A stretch of 50,751 nucleotides of DNA, from NCBI GenBank assembly GCA_900546435.1, contig URCQ01000019.1:1-50751 (forward strand). The letters are read 5' to 3'. Origin of the DNA: an uncultured Pseudobutyrivibrio sp. Lineage in GTDB: Bacteria > Bacillota > Clostridia > Lachnospirales > Lachnospiraceae. Below the pieces are notes generated by a model. It ran no database searches. It was not told where the DNA came from and saw nothing but the letters and a program-made list of their open reading frames with translations. Shown in pieces: positions 48,789 through 50,751 of this stretch (positions within the stretch are counted from its first letter, which is position 1; the number at the start of each line of letters is the position of its first letter). The translations under genes and the position numbers were made by a program.

Positions 48789-50751
48789 TTATTTGATCAC
48801 TAATTTTCTTGCCATCTTAAGCACACGTGATGCGTTGATTCTCACTTGTTTTTCGCTGACATCGCCCGCTTTGATTCCAGCTAAAAGGTCTTCATAATCT
48901 TTCTTTCCACCCGGCATAAAAAGGTCGCCGCCTGCTGCTGCAACATAGCGAGGCTTTGAATTTCTATTTACAGACTGCTTATTCCCTGACATAGAAATAA
49001 CCCAATCCGTCATAACAATTCCCTCATAAGCATATTCTGAGCGAAGAATATCTTCAATCATGCCTCTGTGCTCTGCCGTGTGTGTACCATTTAAAAGATT
49101 GTAAGAAGTCATAAGTGCATGTGGCTGCGCTTCCTTTACACAGATACCAAATCCTTTGAGATAAATCTCGCGCATAGCACGCTCGGAAACATGGCTGTTG
49201 TTACAATAACGGTTCAACTCCTTATTGTTCGCTGCGTAATGCTTGATGGTCGTACCACACCCCGGATGCTTCTGTACGCCCTTCGTAATTGCAGCTGCCA
49301 TCAAACCAGAAATAAGCGGATCTTCAGAATAATACTCAAAGTTTCGTCCACATCGAATGGATCTATGAATATTAAGTGCCGGAGCCAACCACAAATGCAC
49401 GCCGAACATTTCCATTTCACTGCCGACAATATCCCCATACATTTCTGCCAATTCCGTATTGAAAGATTGCGCAATCGCGGTTCCAATTGGAATTGCCGTA
49501 CAATACTGGTACTTGACCTCTGTGCCAGATTTTGGCTTTTTCCCACCTCCCATGAAAAGTTTGGTTAAGAAAAGCATCGGTTTTGACATATAATCCAAAA
49601 AGCTCTCAGGAATGCCGGACTGACCAACTGCATGCAGTCCCTTCTGATCTTTAAAATATGCTTTTGCCAAGCGCAGTCCCGCAGGACCATCCGCCATCAC
49701 CAATGTCGGGAAATCTTTTACGTAACTTGTGGACTCACCCGCTGCACCACAGACCTTGGAACTAGCTGCACCAATAATGGATGCCAATCCGCTCTTCTTC
49801 GGATCAAATCCGCCGATATTCATAAGTGCCGCATCTTCCACAGATAAAGCTTCTACTTCTGGTAAAATTTCATCTTTTGTGCCTTTGTCATAGAGCACTG
49901 TTTTCTTGACAAAAACGTCTTCTGGAATTGCAAATACAGCAACATCTGCCGGGATATTTTCTACATCTTTTGCTTCTGCACGAAGATCTGTAAAACCAGG
50001 TGTTCCCAACACATTCTTCGCCTCGCATGTTGTAACTGTTTCCTCTAGCCGAAGCAGAGCAACCGGCTGAGTTTCCTTGCAGTTTGTACCCATACGGACA
50101 ATATAATTGCCCTTTTCCAGAATATAAGATGCACTTTCTTCCTCATAAGATGCATAATCAGAAAGTTTGAAGCATGCACTGACTTCCTGCTTTTCTCCCG
50201 GTGCTAATTCCTTTGTTTTTACAAAACCACACAGATCCTGATATGCCTTATCCAGTTTACCATAAGGAGCGGAAACGTAAATCTGCACAACCTGTTTTCC
50301 GGAAAATTTTCCGGTATTTGTCACACATGCTCCGACCGTGATTTCCTCTCCCTCTACACTCACACCAGCCGGTTCTACTGTAAATTCTGTGTAGGAAAGT
50401 CCATAACCAAATGGGAACAGTTCTTTTTTATCAAAGGTATCAAAATAGCGATAACCCACGTAAATCCCTTCATGATAGGCCGTATCATCAATATCTGAAA
50501 AATCATCCATTGATGCATATGCTTCCCATGCAGCCCATGTAGTTGACAGTTTTCCGGATGGATTCTGCTTTCCAAGCAAAATATCTGCCAACGCAGTTCC
50601 AGTATCTACCCCCAACTGTGACAGAACAAGAATATTCTTTACATCCATAACATCAGACAAATCAACAACACCACCGACGTTGAGAACCAGCATAAATTTG
50701 TTGTACTGTGCATTCAATGCAAGTATGTCACGCTTTTCACTTGCCGATAAT
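48789..50751 (-). CDS. beta-glucosidase-type GH3 enzyme with swapped domain order, 5' end beyond window
   Basis: The reading is open to the right edge (first visible residues LSASEKRDILALNAQY), so the gene is partial; TTG 50717 is not the real start. The visible 654 residues begin inside the GH3 C-terminal domain (FMLVLNVGGVVDLSD; ILLGKQNPSGKLSTTW), continue through the fibronectin III-like domain (FPFGYGLSYTEF; VVQIYVSAPYGKLDKAY), and only then enter the GH3 N-terminal TIM-barrel (ADGPAGLRLA; CGRNFEYYSEDPLISG near 49340; GIVMTDW near 49010 with the nucleophile Asp). Ordinary GH3 enzymes have the barrel first. Similar inverted order is known for rumen Butyrivibrio and Ruminococcus beta-glucosidases. 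Substrate, glucoside or other, is not fixed. Confidence 0.9.
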   Translation of the reverse strand, partial: LSASEKRDILALNAQYNKFMLVLNVGGVVDLSDVMDVKNILVLSQLGVDTGTALADILLGKQNPSGKLSTTWAAWEAYASMDDFSDIDDTAYHEGIYVGYRYFDTFDKKELFPFGYGLSYTEFTVEPAGVSVEGEEITVGACVTNTGKFSGKQVVQIYVSAPYGKLDKAYQDLCGFVKTKELAPGEKQEVSACFKLSDYASYEEESASYILEKGNYIVRMGTNCKETQPVALLRLEETVTTCEAKNVLGTPGFTDLRAEAKDVENIPADVAVFAIPEDVFVKKTVLYDKGTKDEILPEVEALSVEDAALMNIGGFDPKKSGLASIIGAASSKVCGAAGESTSYVKDFPTLVMADGPAGLRLAKAYFKDQKGLHAVGQSGIPESFLDYMSKPMLFLTKLFMGGGKKPKSGTEVKYQYCTAIPIGTAIAQSFNTELAEMYGDIVGSEMEMFGVHLWLAPALNIHRSIRCGRNFEYYSEDPLISGLMAAAITKGVQKHPGCGTTIKHYAANNKELNRYCNNSHVSERAMREIYLKGFGICVKEAQPHALMTSYNLLNGTHTAEHRGMIEDILRSEYAYEGIVMTDWVISMSGNKQSVNRNSKPRYVAAAGGDLFMPGGKKDYEDLLAGIKAGDVSEKQVRINASRVLKMARKLVIK

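Noticed and set aside
1..50751. CRISPR arrays, tRNA or rRNA genes, prophage
   Set aside because: I found no regularly spaced repeats, no cloverleaf/CCA-type sequences and no phage structural genes in the window.

Overview
The window looks like chromosomal DNA of an anaerobic, low-to-moderate GC Firmicute, most likely a gut Lachnospiraceae (Clostridia). The clues are strong AGGAGG-type ribosome binding sites, TTGACA/TATAAT promoters, an rplM-rpsI/truA/ecfTAA block in Firmicute order, a FprA flavodiiron protein and ferredoxin-type flavoprotein, a tandem glycine riboswitch, rhamnose catabolism genes, and a domain-permuted GH3 beta-glucosidase of the type known from rumen and gut clostridia. No species can be fixed from sequence reading alone.

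Layout. 1-6.8 kb is a scarred accessory segment: the 5' end of a group II intron runs off the left edge, a second broken group II intron fused to a mobilisation-gene fragment lies at 6.05-6.78 kb, and between them are an alpha-L-rhamnosidase (GH78) with a divergent AraC regulator, an HSL-type esterase and an N-terminally truncated sugar isomerase. Both intron 5' ends sit directly behind terminator hairpins, the insertion habit of class C introns. 6.8-15.4 kb holds a membrane-anchored esterase, a very large FeS/FAD oxidoreductase paired with hypB, O-acetylhomoserine sulfhydrylase, a membrane acyltransferase and a flavodiiron protein.

15.5-21.1 kb is one compact operon of five genes: adenylation enzyme, PLP-dependent decarboxylase, carrier protein, MBOAT acyltransferase and SGNH protein. 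Its logic is that of the Dlt system (activate an amino acid, load it on a carrier, pass it across the membrane to a surface polymer), but it contains a decarboxylase, which the D-alanylation pathway does not have. This is the most unusual system in the window.

21.4-25.1 kb is a rhamnose operon (kinase, isomerase-like protein, aldolase) whose isomerase belongs to the L-fucose/L-arabinose isomerase superfamily instead of being a classical RhaA. The rhamnosidase at the left end would feed it. 25.2-30.1 kb is a two-component system plus FtsX-type ABC transporter, the usual layout of peptide-antibiotic sensing and detoxification modules. 30.4-35.3 kb is the conserved translation/ECF-transporter block (rpsI, rplM, truA, ecfT, two ecfA, trmL), with a perfect promoter and three DnaA-box-like motifs upstream of rplM.

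35.3-46.8 kb contains an aminotransferase/Lrp pair, a HypE-like AIR-synthase protein, a secreted VanW-domain protein with a low-complexity tail, an unannotated-size 35-residue membrane protein, a TPR-like membrane protein, an MntP-like pump, an HD-GYP/TetR cluster, a DUF308 membrane protein, thioredoxin and a P-type ATPase. 46.9-48.7 kb is a tandem glycine riboswitch controlling a sodium:alanine/glycine symporter. The window ends inside the GH3 gene. Most genes are on the minus strand.
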